Shown here: piece after piece, positions 45,685 to 54,893 of the stretch | How positions within the stretch are numbered: position 1 is the stretch's first letter | How the letters are laid out: every line of letters starts with the position of its first letter | Assembly: GCA_004322215.1 (NCBI GenBank) | Contig: SCSM01000013.1 | Coordinates: 62,001 to 126,000, forward strand | Reading direction: 5' to 3' | Length of the DNA stretch: 64,000 bases | Source of the DNA: Bacteroidota bacterium | Lineage (GTDB): Bacteria; Bacteroidota; Ignavibacteria; Kapaibacteriales; UBA2268 | Position numbers and translations under genes: made by a program | The notes under the pieces: generated by a model | What the model was told of the DNA's origin: nothing | Seen by the model: the letters and a program-made list of their open reading frames with translations, nothing else | The model's database searches: none

Positions 45685-46971
45685 TCACTTACGCACTAAC
45701 CTCAGGCAGATTCTCCCAGTCTGTTGTGTTTGTGGTGATTTCATATCGGATTTTGTACCCCAGGAACGCCTGATGCCTGAGCTTGCATAGAACAAAGTAC
45801 GTGAGCCGAATTCCAGATTTAATCTATCCATCGTTTCGGTTACCTTTGCCATTTTGATACGGTCTTCTGTGTCGAACAAGCCAAGCTGTGAGCGGTCAAC
45901 CGGCTCGAATCCCGTCAGCATCACCCCGACTTTATTGTACAAATAACCAGTCCTGAAAATTTGGTCAACACCTTTCATAGCATAGCTCACCATTTCTGTA
46001 GTGGAGTCAGTCGGAATAGGGAGCTGCACTAAAACACCATTGTGATATTGTGGTGTTTTTTTGAATGGATTTGTTCTCAGGAAAACAGTCAACATACGGC
46101 AGGCAGAATTTTGTGAACGCATTTTTTCAGCCGCTCTCGATGTGAATAATGAGACTGATTCTTTGATTTCTTCCTTAGTTTCGACATACCTTCCGAAAGA
46201 ACGGGAACAGATGATTGCTTTTTTATCGGGAACTGCAGATTCAAGTGAAACACAGGGAATACCGCGTAGCTCGTAAACAGTTCGCAAACCCATTACAGTC
46301 ATATTATTTTTAATCCATTTGTCGTTCGCTTTTGACAAATCATAAGCATTGTTTATATTGTTTTTCTTTAAGAGCTTTGTGTATTGACGACCGACACCCC
46401 AGACATCGCTGACATCGGTTAATCTGAGATGCTCATCAATTATATCCTGAGATACTCCATAAATATTAAGAACTCCATTATATTTGGAAACTTTTTTTGC
46501 AACGCGGTTTGCGATTTTAGACAATGTTTTAGTTTCAGCAATACCGACTGAAACAGGAATGCCAATCCACTTTTTTACTATATCGCGGATTTCATGGCAA
46601 TATTCCGTGAGGTTTTTTCTTTTGAATCCATCGAGCGAGATGAATGCCTCATCAATGGAATATATTTCTACGTTTGGCGAAAATTGCTCGAGAGTTGTCA
46701 TAACACGGTGAGAGATGTCTCCATAGAGAACATAATTAGAAGAAAATACATTTACCTGATATTTTTCAACTAAATGCTTTACTTTGAAAAGCGGGTCACC
46801 CATCTTTATCCCAACCGCTTTTGCCTCATTCGATAAGGCAACGATAATCCCGTCATTATTTGATAATACAACCACCGGCTGACCCTGGAGCTTAGGATTA
46901 AACACACGCTCACAGGATGCATAGAAGTTGTTGCAATCAACTACTGCAACCGGCGGATTATTTTGAGACAA
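45685..46971 (-). CDS. umuC: Y-family DNA polymerase V catalytic subunit UmuC
   Basis: 428 aa. Catalytic residues are visible: Asp12 in VVDCNNFYASCERVF and Asp107-Glu108 in YSIDEAF. The thumb/HhH region (GVGRQYTKLLKKNNI) and the C-terminal UmuC tail (FEPVDRSQLGLFD, RSWGTKSDMKSPQ) identify UmuC rather than DinB. It performs translesion synthesis after processing of UmuD, but no umuD is adjacent, so a partner must be elsewhere or absent. Confidence 0.92.
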   Translation of the reverse strand: MSQNNPPVAVVDCNNFYASCERVFNPKLQGQPVVVLSNNDGIIVALSNEAKAVGIKMGDPLFKVKHLVEKYQVNVFSSNYVLYGDISHRVMTTLEQFSPNVEIYSIDEAFISLDGFKRKNLTEYCHEIRDIVKKWIGIPVSVGIAETKTLSKIANRVAKKVSKYNGVLNIYGVSQDIIDEHLRLTDVSDVWGVGRQYTKLLKKNNINNAYDLSKANDKWIKNNMTVMGLRTVYELRGIPCVSLESAVPDKKAIICSRSFGRYVETKEEIKESVSLFTSRAAEKMRSQNSACRMLTVFLRTNPFKKTPQYHNGVLVQLPIPTDSTTEMVSYAMKGVDQIFRTGYLYNKVGVMLTGFEPVDRSQLGLFDTEDRIKMAKVTETMDRLNLEFGSRTLFYASSGIRRSWGTKSDMKSPQTQQTGRICLRLVRK

Positions 46972-47019
46972 CTGGTTGGTGCTATTATTTTAATAATTTT
47001 TAAAGAGAAAGTTTATTAT

Positions 47020-49233
47020 ATGAAGAAAATTATTTTATGTTTTGGCCTAACGATAATGTTATCATTAACATCTATTTCACAAAAAAATATTTTTGATAAC
47101 ATTGATTATTACAGGGTTTCGACTAATTATAATGGCTCCGCTTACAATGGAAGAACTATTCTCGCTTATGGTGAGGGAGGCGTAATCGTTCGGTCAGGTG
47201 ACGGTGGTAATAATTGGTCACAAGTTAATATGAATGACTCATTCAATATCGTAAGTATAACGAATATAGGCAATGATTTTTACGGTGCAGTAAATAAACA
47301 GTACATAATTAAATCAAGCGATGATGGGATTAACTGGCAGGAATTTGATTATGGAAATAATACAGAATTCTATAAAATCATAGCATTTAATAACTACTTG
47401 TATAGTATAACTAATACGGGGATATATGTTTTCAATACAAATTTTGAAAAATTAAAAGAATATTCATTAAATACAGATACTAATTATTATGATTTCACAA
47501 TAGCAGGAAATAATATTATTTATTCTGCAGGTCATGGCAAGCTTGGAATAATTAATTTACAAAATGATAATGCAAACATAATTGATTTGAAAAATTTAGG
47601 ATTATGTACGGATTGCCCTGTTGTCAAAAATTTATTTTCCGATGGAGATATGACTTATTTTGAACTTGGTAATAATCTTTATCAATACGATGGGAACAAT
47701 GTTGATTTTATATTTATTCCAATTAAAAAGGGAATATATACTTCTTACAATGGTAATTTATATGAATTATATAATATCATTAATACTTCGACTAATCTCG
47801 ATTCTTTATATTTTATTAAAATAGATAAACAAAATCATAATTATACTCATATTAAAAAAGAAGGCAATGACAGGTATATTAGCTCATTAAATTTCAAGAA
47901 AATTTCTTTTTTGACTTCGGATATTATTATTGCTGTCGGTTCTGACAAACTAATTTATATGTCTTATGACAAAGGCAAAAATTGGCAATTAAAATCACAT
48001 TTTAATATAAGCAATGATTTAGGTGATATTTTTAGATTTGATAATGAAAATGCAAACTGTATTTCCTATTCTCATGCGAAATTTTTAAAAACAATTAATT
48101 CAGGTACTACTTGGCTTCCACAAACAATTTACGACCCTATATATCTAAAAAAATGGTTTGGTAATTATCTTGCATGGGGTGCTGCATATTTTAAAGATAA
48201 AATGAATGGTTTTGTTTTTGGAACTTCATTTTTGCAACAAGATGCAAATTTTATTTATACTAATGATGGAGGTGAAACAATTAAGCTAAAAACTGTTAAT
48301 GAAATTAATGCTTATGTTACAGATAAACAGACTTTGATAAGTTCAAATAATAATAATACATTAATGTCATTCCAAGGTGAAGTTTATGAGCTTCAATATT
48401 CATTGATTTTTAAGCTTGATGATACTCTTGGTATTGAGCGTTTGTCTTATCTCGATTCGATGCAAATTTTGTATTTTGATACATACAAAAATGATGAATT
48501 AGTGGTAATAGCCGTAACCTACAAATACCCGCGGGATAGTTCAAAATATACAGTATATGACAGCTTATATTATAGTCTGATTACTTCGAATGATGGCGGT
48601 AAGACATGGATTAGAAATGTATTTGACTTCTATCTTTATCATTCAGTATCAGATAATTTATATGATAAAAGAATAAATAATAATTTAATTATTTATTACA
48701 CTTATCATTTTGACGACAAGAAATTATGTGATATTTACAAACTTGATTTAAATACTAAATCATTAATTAAATTATTTTCTAAAGAAAGCATAATCACTAG
48801 TGGAACAAATGGGATTAGCTCGATTGGAAATAAAATTTATATTAGAGGGATTTTCTCCACCGATTCAGGTACTTTTGTTAAATTGTATGAAAATGTCGAT
48901 ATAGAGAACAATCCTAATGAATGGAATGATGTAACACCTAAATTAAGATATAGTTTGTTCTCGATGGTTGTACAAAAAGACAGCTTAATTTATATGACAG
49001 CTTATGATTCATTGATGAAATCAAACGTAATGTGGTTTGCAAAACCAAAGAAAGTAACAAATGTTGAGGAAGAAATTGAAGTATCAAATTATTTATATTT
49101 AACAAAACCATATCCAAATCCTTCGCTTGATTATGTTAAAACTAAAATTTATTGGGATACGAGTAATAATATTAATGATGTAATTATTGAAGTTTATGAT
49201 ATTATCGGTAATATTGTTTCAGACAAAAAATAA
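47020..49233 (+). CDS. Secreted propeller protein, T9SS tail truncated by an in-frame stop
   Basis: 737 aa from the ATG at 47020 (MKKIILCFGLTIMLSLTSIS, signal peptide); the ORF track starts 19 codons earlier. The body has repeated sialidase/BNR-like turns (SGDGGNNWSQV, SSDDGINWQEF, SYDKGKNWQLK, SNDGGKTWIRN), indicating a beta-propeller. At ~696 a Por tail begins (LTKPYPNPSLDYVKTKIYWD, VIIEVYDIIGNIVSDKK), then TAA. The rest of the tail continues in the same frame (next feature). Without it the protein should not be recognised by the T9SS. Confidence 0.75.
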   Translation: MKKIILCFGLTIMLSLTSISQKNIFDNIDYYRVSTNYNGSAYNGRTILAYGEGGVIVRSGDGGNNWSQVNMNDSFNIVSITNIGNDFYGAVNKQYIIKSSDDGINWQEFDYGNNTEFYKIIAFNNYLYSITNTGIYVFNTNFEKLKEYSLNTDTNYYDFTIAGNNIIYSAGHGKLGIINLQNDNANIIDLKNLGLCTDCPVVKNLFSDGDMTYFELGNNLYQYDGNNVDFIFIPIKKGIYTSYNGNLYELYNIINTSTNLDSLYFIKIDKQNHNYTHIKKEGNDRYISSLNFKKISFLTSDIIIAVGSDKLIYMSYDKGKNWQLKSHFNISNDLGDIFRFDNENANCISYSHAKFLKTINSGTTWLPQTIYDPIYLKKWFGNYLAWGAAYFKDKMNGFVFGTSFLQQDANFIYTNDGGETIKLKTVNEINAYVTDKQTLISSNNNNTLMSFQGEVYELQYSLIFKLDDTLGIERLSYLDSMQILYFDTYKNDELVVIAVTYKYPRDSSKYTVYDSLYYSLITSNDGGKTWIRNVFDFYLYHSVSDNLYDKRINNNLIIYYTYHFDDKKLCDIYKLDLNTKSLIKLFSKESIITSGTNGISSIGNKIYIRGIFSTDSGTFVKLYENVDIENNPNEWNDVTPKLRYSLFSMVVQKDSLIYMTAYDSLMKSNVMWFAKPKKVTNVEEEIEVSNYLYLTKPYPNPSLDYVKTKIYWDTSNNINDVIIEVYDIIGNIVSDKK

Positions 49234-49368
49234 ATTATTTTTAATCAAATCAATAATTATTCAGGTGAGATAACCTGGCTTATAAAAAATCAACAAAGTG
49301 GTGTGTATATTATTAGTGTTAAATTGGGTGGTGATTCAAAGGCAATACCAGTAGTATTGGTAAAATAA
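49234..49368 (+). pseudogene. Second half of the T9SS tail, separated by a stop codon
   Basis: Same frame as the gene upstream, directly after its TAA: IIFNQINNYSGEITWLIK, then SGVYIISVKLGGDSKAIPVVLVK and TAA. The pattern (Gly, YIISV, final basic-hydrophobic end) is the normal close of a Por C-terminal domain, so a single substitution appears to have created the internal stop. Confidence 0.7.
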
Positions 49369-49383
49369 GTGAAAATATTAAAC

Positions 49384-50397
49384 CTAAAACTGCTCGAGCA
49401 CTCTTACATCATTTTCGTAGAGGAGACGGATGTCGTCTATCCCGGTGCGGAGCATGGTGACACGTTCGATTCCGAAGCCAAAGGCATAGCCGGAGTAAAC
49501 TTCGGGGTCAATGCCGCATTCCTTCAATACATTGGGATGAACCATTCCGCAGCCGGCGATTTCGAGCCAGCCGGAGTACTTGCACACACGGCAGCCCTCG
49601 CCTCCACATAGGAAACAGGTTATATCCAATTCTGCACTGGGTTCAGTGAACGGAAAGAAAGAAGGACGAAAACGGAATTTGGAATTTTCGCCGTACATTT
49701 TTTTTGCAAATTGAATCAATGTTCCTTTCAGTTCTGCAAATGTTACATGCTTATCAATGTATAGCCCTTCAATCTGGTGGAACTCTGCAAGCGAACGGGC
49801 ATTGATGGCTTCGTTGCGGTAAACCCTGCCGGGCATAATGCAGCGGATTGGGGGCTTCATCTCTTTCATCACACGTATTTGCACGGGTGATGTATGTGTT
49901 CGTAACAATAATTTATTTTCGGATTCGATAAAGAATGTGTCCTGCATATCCCTTGCAGGATGGTCAGGAGGAAAGTTCAGTGCATCGAAGTTGTGGTATT
50001 CATCTTCGATGTCGGGACCTTCGGCAATAGAGAATCCCATCTTTATAAATATTTCATTCATCTCACGCATGGTCTGAAGCACGGGATGATGGGAGCCGGT
50101 GAATTCTTTTCTGCCGGGTAAAGTCAAGTCAAGTTCTGAAATTGTTTCTTTGCTATTTTCGAATTTCTCTTTTAAGGATTTATAATTTTCTTCGGCAAAG
50201 CTTCGGAGGAGGTTGAGTTCTTTTCCGACAAGCGGCTTTTCATCTTTTGGAACATCTTTCAGACGGTCGAAAAGAGATTGGATGCTTCCTTTCTTAACGA
50301 GATAATCGAGACGGAAATTTTCAACTCCATCGGAATTTTTTATATCCGCAAGACGAGATTCTACTTCTGTCCTTATTTTTTTAATTTCATCGAGCAT
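49384..50397 (-). CDS. pheS: Phenylalanyl-tRNA synthetase alpha subunit
   Basis: 337 aa from the ATG at 50397 ([16 protein letters not shown]); the ORF track adds six residues from a TTG. A coiled N-terminus is followed by the class II core: [10 protein letters not shown], motif 2 [20 protein letters not shown] with [11 protein letters not shown], and motif 3 [20 protein letters not shown]. It charges tRNA-Phe as an alpha2beta2 enzyme. pheT is not next to it. It lies downstream of infC-rpmI-rplT, a common order. Confidence 0.93.
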   Translation of the reverse strand: MLDEIKKIRTEVESRLADIKNSDGVENFRLDYLVKKGSIQSLFDRLKDVPKDEKPLVGKELNLLRSFAEENYKSLKEKFENSKETISELDLTLPGRKEFTGSHHPVLQTMREMNEIFIKMGFSIAEGPDIEDEYHNFDALNFPPDHPARDMQDTFFIESENKLLLRTHTSPVQIRVMKEMKPPIRCIMPGRVYRNEAINARSLAEFHQIEGLYIDKHVTFAELKGTLIQFAKKMYGENSKFRFRPSFFPFTEPSAELDITCFLCGGEGCRVCKYSGWLEIAGCGMVHPNVLKECGIDPEVYSGYAFGFGIERVTMLRTGIDDIRLLYENDVRVLEQF

Positions 50398-50578
50398 AAT
50401 TAAAAAAATTTTCAATTTTACTTTTTACAATTTTCATTGAATTTTCAATGAATAAATTTTAAAGATATTCAATTTTCTAAAAACTTTGGTTATTCAAATT
50501 AAATGAATAATAATTGAATTGTTTTACAATTCATTTAAAATTAAAATTTTATTATAAATTGAAAATTCTACACCTTTA

Positions 50579-50926
50579 TTAATTCAGTGCTTCTTTCAGA
50601 ATTTGTTCGAACACAACCGGTTGATTCATTGCGAAATCGGCGAGAATCTTCCTGTTTATGGAAATATTCTTCTGATGCAATGCGTGAATCAAACGGGAAT
50701 AGCTTGTTCCGTGCTGACGAGCAGAAGCATTAATCCTGGTAATCCAGAGTGAGCGGAAACTGCGTTTTTTCAGCCGTCTGCCTTTAAATCCGTGGAGAAG
50801 CGATTTCTCGATATGATGCTTTGCGACTGTCCAGACATTTTTTCTTCTGCCCCAAAAACCTTTAGCGAGCTTTAGGAAGTTTTTACGTCTGCGGTGCGAA
50901 GCTACTTTATTTTTTGCTCTTGGCAT
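50579..50926 (-). CDS. rplT: 50S ribosomal protein L20
   Basis: 115 aa, normal. It starts MPRAKNKVASHRRRKNFLKL with the long basic N-terminal helix and contains RRKNVWTVAKHHIEKSL and SLWITRINASARQHG. Essential early 50S assembly protein that in other bacteria autoregulates its operon. Confidence 0.96.
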   Translation of the reverse strand: MPRAKNKVASHRRRKNFLKLAKGFWGRRKNVWTVAKHHIEKSLLHGFKGRRLKKRSFRSLWITRINASARQHGTSYSRLIHALHQKNISINRKILADFAMNQPVVFEQILKEALN

Positions 50927-51016
50927 AAATCACCTTTTATTATTATTGAAAAACGGCTGAGGGAGAGCTTACAAACCCCTGTCGCCAGTTATTTTAAAAT
51001 TCAATTTAGGATTAAA

Positions 51017-51214
51017 TCAGCCCATTGCAAGCAGTTTCTTCACGCGTCCTTCATCGGTTGGATGGACTGTGGTTGCCTGCCTCAAATTGCGTTTTGTTTT
51101 GCTCGACTTCTTTGTAAGAATATGGCTTTTATAAGCTTTCTCACGTTTAAATTTACCGGTAGCAGTCAACTTAAAACGCTTTCTTGCTGCTGAATTTGTT
51201 TTCATTTTTGGCAT
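51017..51214 (-). CDS. rpmI: 50S ribosomal protein L35
   Basis: 65 aa: [20 protein letters not shown] and the [20 protein letters not shown] block match L35 throughout. It lies 90 bp before rplT and 64 bp after infC. Confidence 0.95.
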   Translation of the reverse strand: MPKMKTNSAARKRFKLTATGKFKREKAYKSHILTKKSSKTKRNLRQATTVHPTDEGRVKKLLAMG

Positions 51215-51278
51215 TTCTACTTCGCCTCAAATCTATATGTTTTCAAAATTTGCTAAAAAAAGATATGCAATATAATAA

Positions 51279-51863
51279 TTATTTTTCTTTTTTCTTAGTT
51301 TTATCGGGTGTCATAATGACCGACAGAAATTTTCCTTCGGTTTTGATTTCCTGGTCAATTTTTGCAATATCTTCGAGTGCAAGGACAAACCTCTTCAAGA
51401 GTTCGATACCGAATTCCTGGTGGATAATTTCCCTACCACGGAATATTACAGTTGCCTTAACTTTGTGTCCTTCGTCAATAAAATTGCGTGCATGCCTGAC
51501 TTTGAAATTGAAATCGTGAGTATCGGTTCTCCATTTGAATCTCAATTCTTTCATCTGCTGGTGAAGCTGATGCTTTCTCTGGTATTTTTCTTTTTTATGG
51601 AGTTCATAAGAGAATTTGCCATAATCAACAATTTTGCAGACAGGTGGCTTTGCCTGGGGTGCTATTTCGACAAGGTCGAGTTCTCTTTCGTTGGCAATTC
51701 TCAATGCTTCCCTGACTGTCATAACGCCGAGAGGTCTTCCTTCGTCATCAATTACCCTGATTTGAGGTGCATTAATTTCTTCGTTGATTCTCTGTTTGTG
51801 TGCTTTTTCAGGTCTCTGAAATCGAGTAGGCGGAGTAAAATGAATAAAATAAATATTTCTCAA
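51279..51863 (-). CDS. infC: Translation initiation factor IF-3
   Basis: 194 aa as drawn from a TTG at 51863. The N-domain begins at RINEEINAPQIRVIDDEGRP and the C-domain at RHQLHQQMKELRFKW, with RHARNFIDEGHKVKATVIFR. No ATG lies upstream of the conserved region, so a non-AUG start (TTG here, or a nearby ATT as in many infC genes) is used; the exact codon is not settled. thrS is not upstream, unlike many genomes. Confidence 0.92.
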   Translation of the reverse strand: MRNIYFIHFTPPTRFQRPEKAHKQRINEEINAPQIRVIDDEGRPLGVMTVREALRIANERELDLVEIAPQAKPPVCKIVDYGKFSYELHKKEKYQRKHQLHQQMKELRFKWRTDTHDFNFKVRHARNFIDEGHKVKATVIFRGREIIHQEFGIELLKRFVLALEDIAKIDQEIKTEGKFLSVIMTPDKTKKKEK

Positions 51864-51981
51864 ATATTACCTTTAAATATGAATAAAACCAATTAATTAA
51901 TAAAAAAGTTAAACAAATATAAGATTAATTAAATTAAAGAACAAGAATAATTGTCTATGTTTTAGTGACGAATTAATATGA

Positions 51982-53022
51982 TTATTGGTTTATTCCGTAT
52001 TGTTTAATCAGTGCATCAGCAGTACGGTTATCACCTTTTCTTTTATAAATGTTTATCAAACCGGAGACCGCAATTTTGTTACCGGGTTTGACATCAAGTG
52101 CTTTTTGATAAGATTTTTGTGCATCATCCAATTTGTTTTCCAGGGAATATACATAACCAAGGTTGATTAATGCATCTGAATTGTTAGGAGCAAGAGCTAC
52201 GGCTCTTTGGTACATTAATATTGACTGGTCAAGTTTATTTGCTTTCAGCAGATTATTACCTTTTATAAAACAAATAGAGCCGAGATTGGCAGAAGCAGAC
52301 TGGTGCTGAGGTGATTCAGAGAGGACTTTGTTGTAATAAAATTCGGCGCTATCGAGCATTGCCTGCCTGTGGAAGATGATTCCTATTTGATTATCTAAAT
52401 CAGGATGATGGAGATTATTTGCAAATGCCTCATCAATTGTTTTCCTGGCTTCAATATATTGAGCAAGCTGGAGCTGTTGATTCGATTTATTCAAATAACA
52501 AATAAGTAATTGCCTTTTTGCATCACCTTCGATTGGATTAATTGTACCACCAGCACCGAGCCGCATAGATTCTTTATGTTCGGCGATTGCAGAGTCCCAT
52601 TGCCCCGATACCTCATAGTATATTCCAAGCAGCAGGTGAACTTTTGAATGATAAGGATATTCCTTTACAAGTTCCCGAAGTCTGTCTCCACCCTGATTCA
52701 TTAAATCTTTCTTTAATAGCGGGTCATTAACTTTCATCGAGGAGTCAACGAGGAAATAACCTTCGTACCAGGGGTCAACGGATTTTACTTCCGGTTCTTT
52801 CCAAACGAGGAGAAAGAATATAACAAAAATGAGAAAAAGCAGTGATGAACGGAATTTCGGATTTCGGATATTCCATTCGAATTTTATTCCGGAATGAACA
52901 AAATCATGTTTTGGCTTTTGTTCAGTACCGGTCTTCTGCACCGGTTTTGACTGATGCTGACTTGATTTATCTAAATTCTGTTTTATTTTCTTCTGAAAAC
53001 CTTTATCCTTATCTTTTTTCAT
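51982..53022 (-). CDS. Membrane-anchored TPR protein
   Basis: 346 aa. A basic, Gln-rich cytoplasmic N-terminus (~1-58) leads to one membrane segment (SLLFLIFVIFFLLVWK, ~60-76). The rest, outside the membrane, has at least four tetratricopeptide repeats (HLLLGIYYEVSGQWDSAIAE, SANLGSICFIKGNNLLKANK, ALINLGYVYSLENKLDDAQK, SYQKALDVKPGNKIAVSG). Such proteins are scaffolds for envelope complexes; the partner is unknown. A TATTTTTG box lies 41 bp upstream on the minus strand. Confidence 0.75.
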   Translation of the reverse strand: MKKDKDKGFQKKIKQNLDKSSQHQSKPVQKTGTEQKPKHDFVHSGIKFEWNIRNPKFRSSLLFLIFVIFFLLVWKEPEVKSVDPWYEGYFLVDSSMKVNDPLLKKDLMNQGGDRLRELVKEYPYHSKVHLLLGIYYEVSGQWDSAIAEHKESMRLGAGGTINPIEGDAKRQLLICYLNKSNQQLQLAQYIEARKTIDEAFANNLHHPDLDNQIGIIFHRQAMLDSAEFYYNKVLSESPQHQSASANLGSICFIKGNNLLKANKLDQSILMYQRAVALAPNNSDALINLGYVYSLENKLDDAQKSYQKALDVKPGNKIAVSGLINIYKRKGDNRTADALIKQYGINQ

Positions 53023-53111
53023 TAATTTAAAATAAAAAGTCTATTGTATCTGTGTTAGTAAGCAAAAATATGTATTTTGTTAGAAATTAATATAAATATT
53101 TCGGAAATGTT

Positions 53112-53741
53112 ATGATTAAAATAAGTTCAATCTATTTATTTATTATTTTAGTTTCCATAATTTTATCTCCAATTAACTCATTTTCTATGATAAAAGATAC
53201 AACGGTTATTATTGACTCGCAAATTACATTTGAAGAGGCAATCAAAGGAACGAAAGCACCTCAGAATGTTATTGCAAATCTTGTTTTTCTTGATGTTAAA
53301 TATTACTCGACAGATAGTAAATTACACAAGGGGCAATTAATCATTCATAAGGATGTTAAACAGGATATAGAGGAAGTTTTTAAATTGATACTTCAAAATA
53401 AATTTCCAATAGCAAAGGTAATTCCCATAGTAAAGTATGATTGGTCGGATAATGCTTCGATGGAAGACAATAATACATCTGCTTTCAATTACCGGAATAT
53501 TGCCGGTACTGAACGGCTTTCGAACCATTCATTCGGAAAAGCGATCGATATAAATCCATTTTTCAATCCTGTCGTCCACAAGGACGGAACACACACCCCG
53601 GAGAAAGCAAAATATGACACGACAAAACCCGGAACATTTTCAGCAGAGAATTTTATTGTGAAAGAATTTCTGAAACGCGGCTGGCGCTGGGGAGGAACAT
53701 TCAGTTCTTATGCTGATAATCATCATTTTGATAAACCGTGA
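53112..53741 (+). CDS. M15-family peptidase, exported
   Basis: 209 aa with an N-terminal signal segment (YLFIILVSIILSPINSFS). The zinc-site pattern of M15 D-Ala-D-Ala or L-Ala-D-Glu peptidases is visible: SNHSFGKAIDINPF (His and Asp ligands) and the C-terminal WRWGGTFSSYADNHHFDKP (final His ligand). It probably cleaves peptidoglycan stem peptides in the periplasm. It diverges from the TPR gene. Confidence 0.82.
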   Translation: MIKISSIYLFIILVSIILSPINSFSMIKDTTVIIDSQITFEEAIKGTKAPQNVIANLVFLDVKYYSTDSKLHKGQLIIHKDVKQDIEEVFKLILQNKFPIAKVIPIVKYDWSDNASMEDNNTSAFNYRNIAGTERLSNHSFGKAIDINPFFNPVVHKDGTHTPEKAKYDTTKPGTFSAENFIVKEFLKRGWRWGGTFSSYADNHHFDKP

Positions 53742-53745
53742 AGAA

Positions 53746-54096
53746 TTATTTGATTTTCTCTCTTTCCTTTTTTGATAAAGAATTAAACACTAAATTGTAA
53801 GAATGGTCAATCATTTCATTTATTGCTTTATCAGAAATTCCCGAATCCGGCTCGACTGTGTTCCAGTGTTTTTTGTTCATGTGCCAGCCGGGAGTGACAC
53901 ACTCGTATTTTTCTCTCAGTTCGATTGCAAGTTCCGGGTCGCATTTTAGATTGAACCGGAATGGAATTGTTTCCATATCGGTCAGTGCAAATATTCTTCC
54001 ACCCACACGGAACACAAGTGTTGTTTCATCAAAAGGAGTATCTTCAGTTACTCCTTTTTTACTCAGGCAATATTTTCTGAATGATTCGAGATTCAT
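53746..54096 (-). CDS. MmcQ/YjbR-family protein
   Basis: 116 aa. The fold resembles CyaY-like YjbR proteins: MNLESFRKYCLSKKGVTEDT at the start, VFRVGGRIFALTD, and the typical PGWHMNKKHWNTVEPDSGIS. Some members bind DNA, but the biological role is not established. It converges with the M15 peptidase gene. Confidence 0.82.
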   Translation of the reverse strand: MNLESFRKYCLSKKGVTEDTPFDETTLVFRVGGRIFALTDMETIPFRFNLKCDPELAIELREKYECVTPGWHMNKKHWNTVEPDSGISDKAINEMIDHSYNLVFNSLSKKEREKIK

Positions 54097-54122
54097 AATT
54101 TCAAAGATAATTATAATAAAAA

Positions 54123-54236
54123 TTACTCACAATTCTGCTCGTAATACAATTTCATTGAGTTCAATTCTAATTCTCTTAAATAACCGGTATCTTCGTATCT
54201 GAGATAGTTAATACATCCCCCTCGTCAAGCTGGATT
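54123..54236 (-). pseudogene. Remnant of a phosphatase gene 3' end
   Basis: The minus strand reads QLD, then (after a one-base shift in a G run) CINYLRYEDTGYLRELELN, SMKLYYEQNCE, stop. This parallels the end of the intact phosphatase at 54894 (QLDGGCVYYGRHPGVGFLCA, LELNSIKLYYEQNCE). The last 48 bp are about 44/48 identical. It lies on the far side of the toxin-antitoxin pair, so the pair is flanked by direct repeats of this end. Confidence 0.75.
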
Positions 54237-54605
54237 TTACATGCTTAAAGGAAGAATTCTAATTCTTGTTTTATTATCATCTATTACAGCAATAGCACCT
54301 TCTTTAAAATATTTTTCATAATTTTTAAGTGCTGATAAAATTGTGTTTCCGTTATCTTCGGGATTTATTTTTTGTGTTCTGATTTGAATAACGCTTGGTG
54401 AATTGTCTTGAGTATTTAAGAGGATAGTCCCAAAATCAAGGTCATGTGTAAATATTATATAATTATTTTTTCTTGCCCATGAAAAAATCACATCATCACT
54501 TGCATTTAACTCACCGACTGATGACCAATGTATTGCTTCTATACAATTATCATTAAAAAAATTTACCCGACGGGGTGATAAATTCATATCAAGTAGAATC
54601 TTCAT
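54237..54605 (-). CDS. PIN-like putative toxin (DUF5615 type)
   Basis: 122 aa. Acidic residues typical of PIN-like nucleases are present: MKILLDMNLSPR at the start, ELNASDDVIFSWARKNNYII and FTHDLDFGTIL. This pattern is that of DUF5615/Mut7-C-like proteins, which pair with DUF433 antitoxins. It overlaps the antitoxin gene by 4 bp. Ribonuclease activity is inference. Confidence 0.82.
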   Translation of the reverse strand: MKILLDMNLSPRRVNFFNDNCIEAIHWSSVGELNASDDVIFSWARKNNYIIFTHDLDFGTILLNTQDNSPSVIQIRTQKINPEDNGNTILSALKNYEKYFKEGAIAVIDDNKTRIRILPLSM

Positions 54606-54832
54606 GCAGGTTCTAATTCGACTTCAATTTCAGATGTTCTCCAGGCGGCATATTCAAGTGCTTCAATAATATCTCCATTATTCAAGTATGGATAATCCTT
54701 GAGTATGTTTTCAAAAGAAGCACCGGATGCAATTAATCCAACAATTGTACCAACTGTTACCCTTGCCCCTTTAATGCAGGGTTTCCCCCCCATTATTGAC
54801 GGATTTAGTTCTATTCTTGAAAATGTTTTCAT
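54602..54832 (-). CDS. DUF433-family antitoxin
   Basis: 76 aa helix-turn-helix-like protein: RIELNPSIMGGKPCIKGARV, TVGTIVGLIASGASFENILK, DYPYLNNGDIIEALEYAAWR. The match to DUF433 is full length. It is the first gene of the pair; a TAAATTTG box (54854-54861, minus strand) lies 22 bp upstream. Confidence 0.85.
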   Translation of the reverse strand: MKTFSRIELNPSIMGGKPCIKGARVTVGTIVGLIASGASFENILKDYPYLNNGDIIEALEYAAWRTSEIEVELEPA

Positions 54833-54893
54833 TATTTTTAATTTTTAATAATACAAATTTAATAACTATTTAGATCCATTTTTATTTTATTGT

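Noticed and set aside
54785-54791. C7 run in the DUF433 antitoxin gene as a phase-variable tract
   Set aside because: It encodes the conserved MGGKP part of the family and the frame is intact; no evidence of variation.
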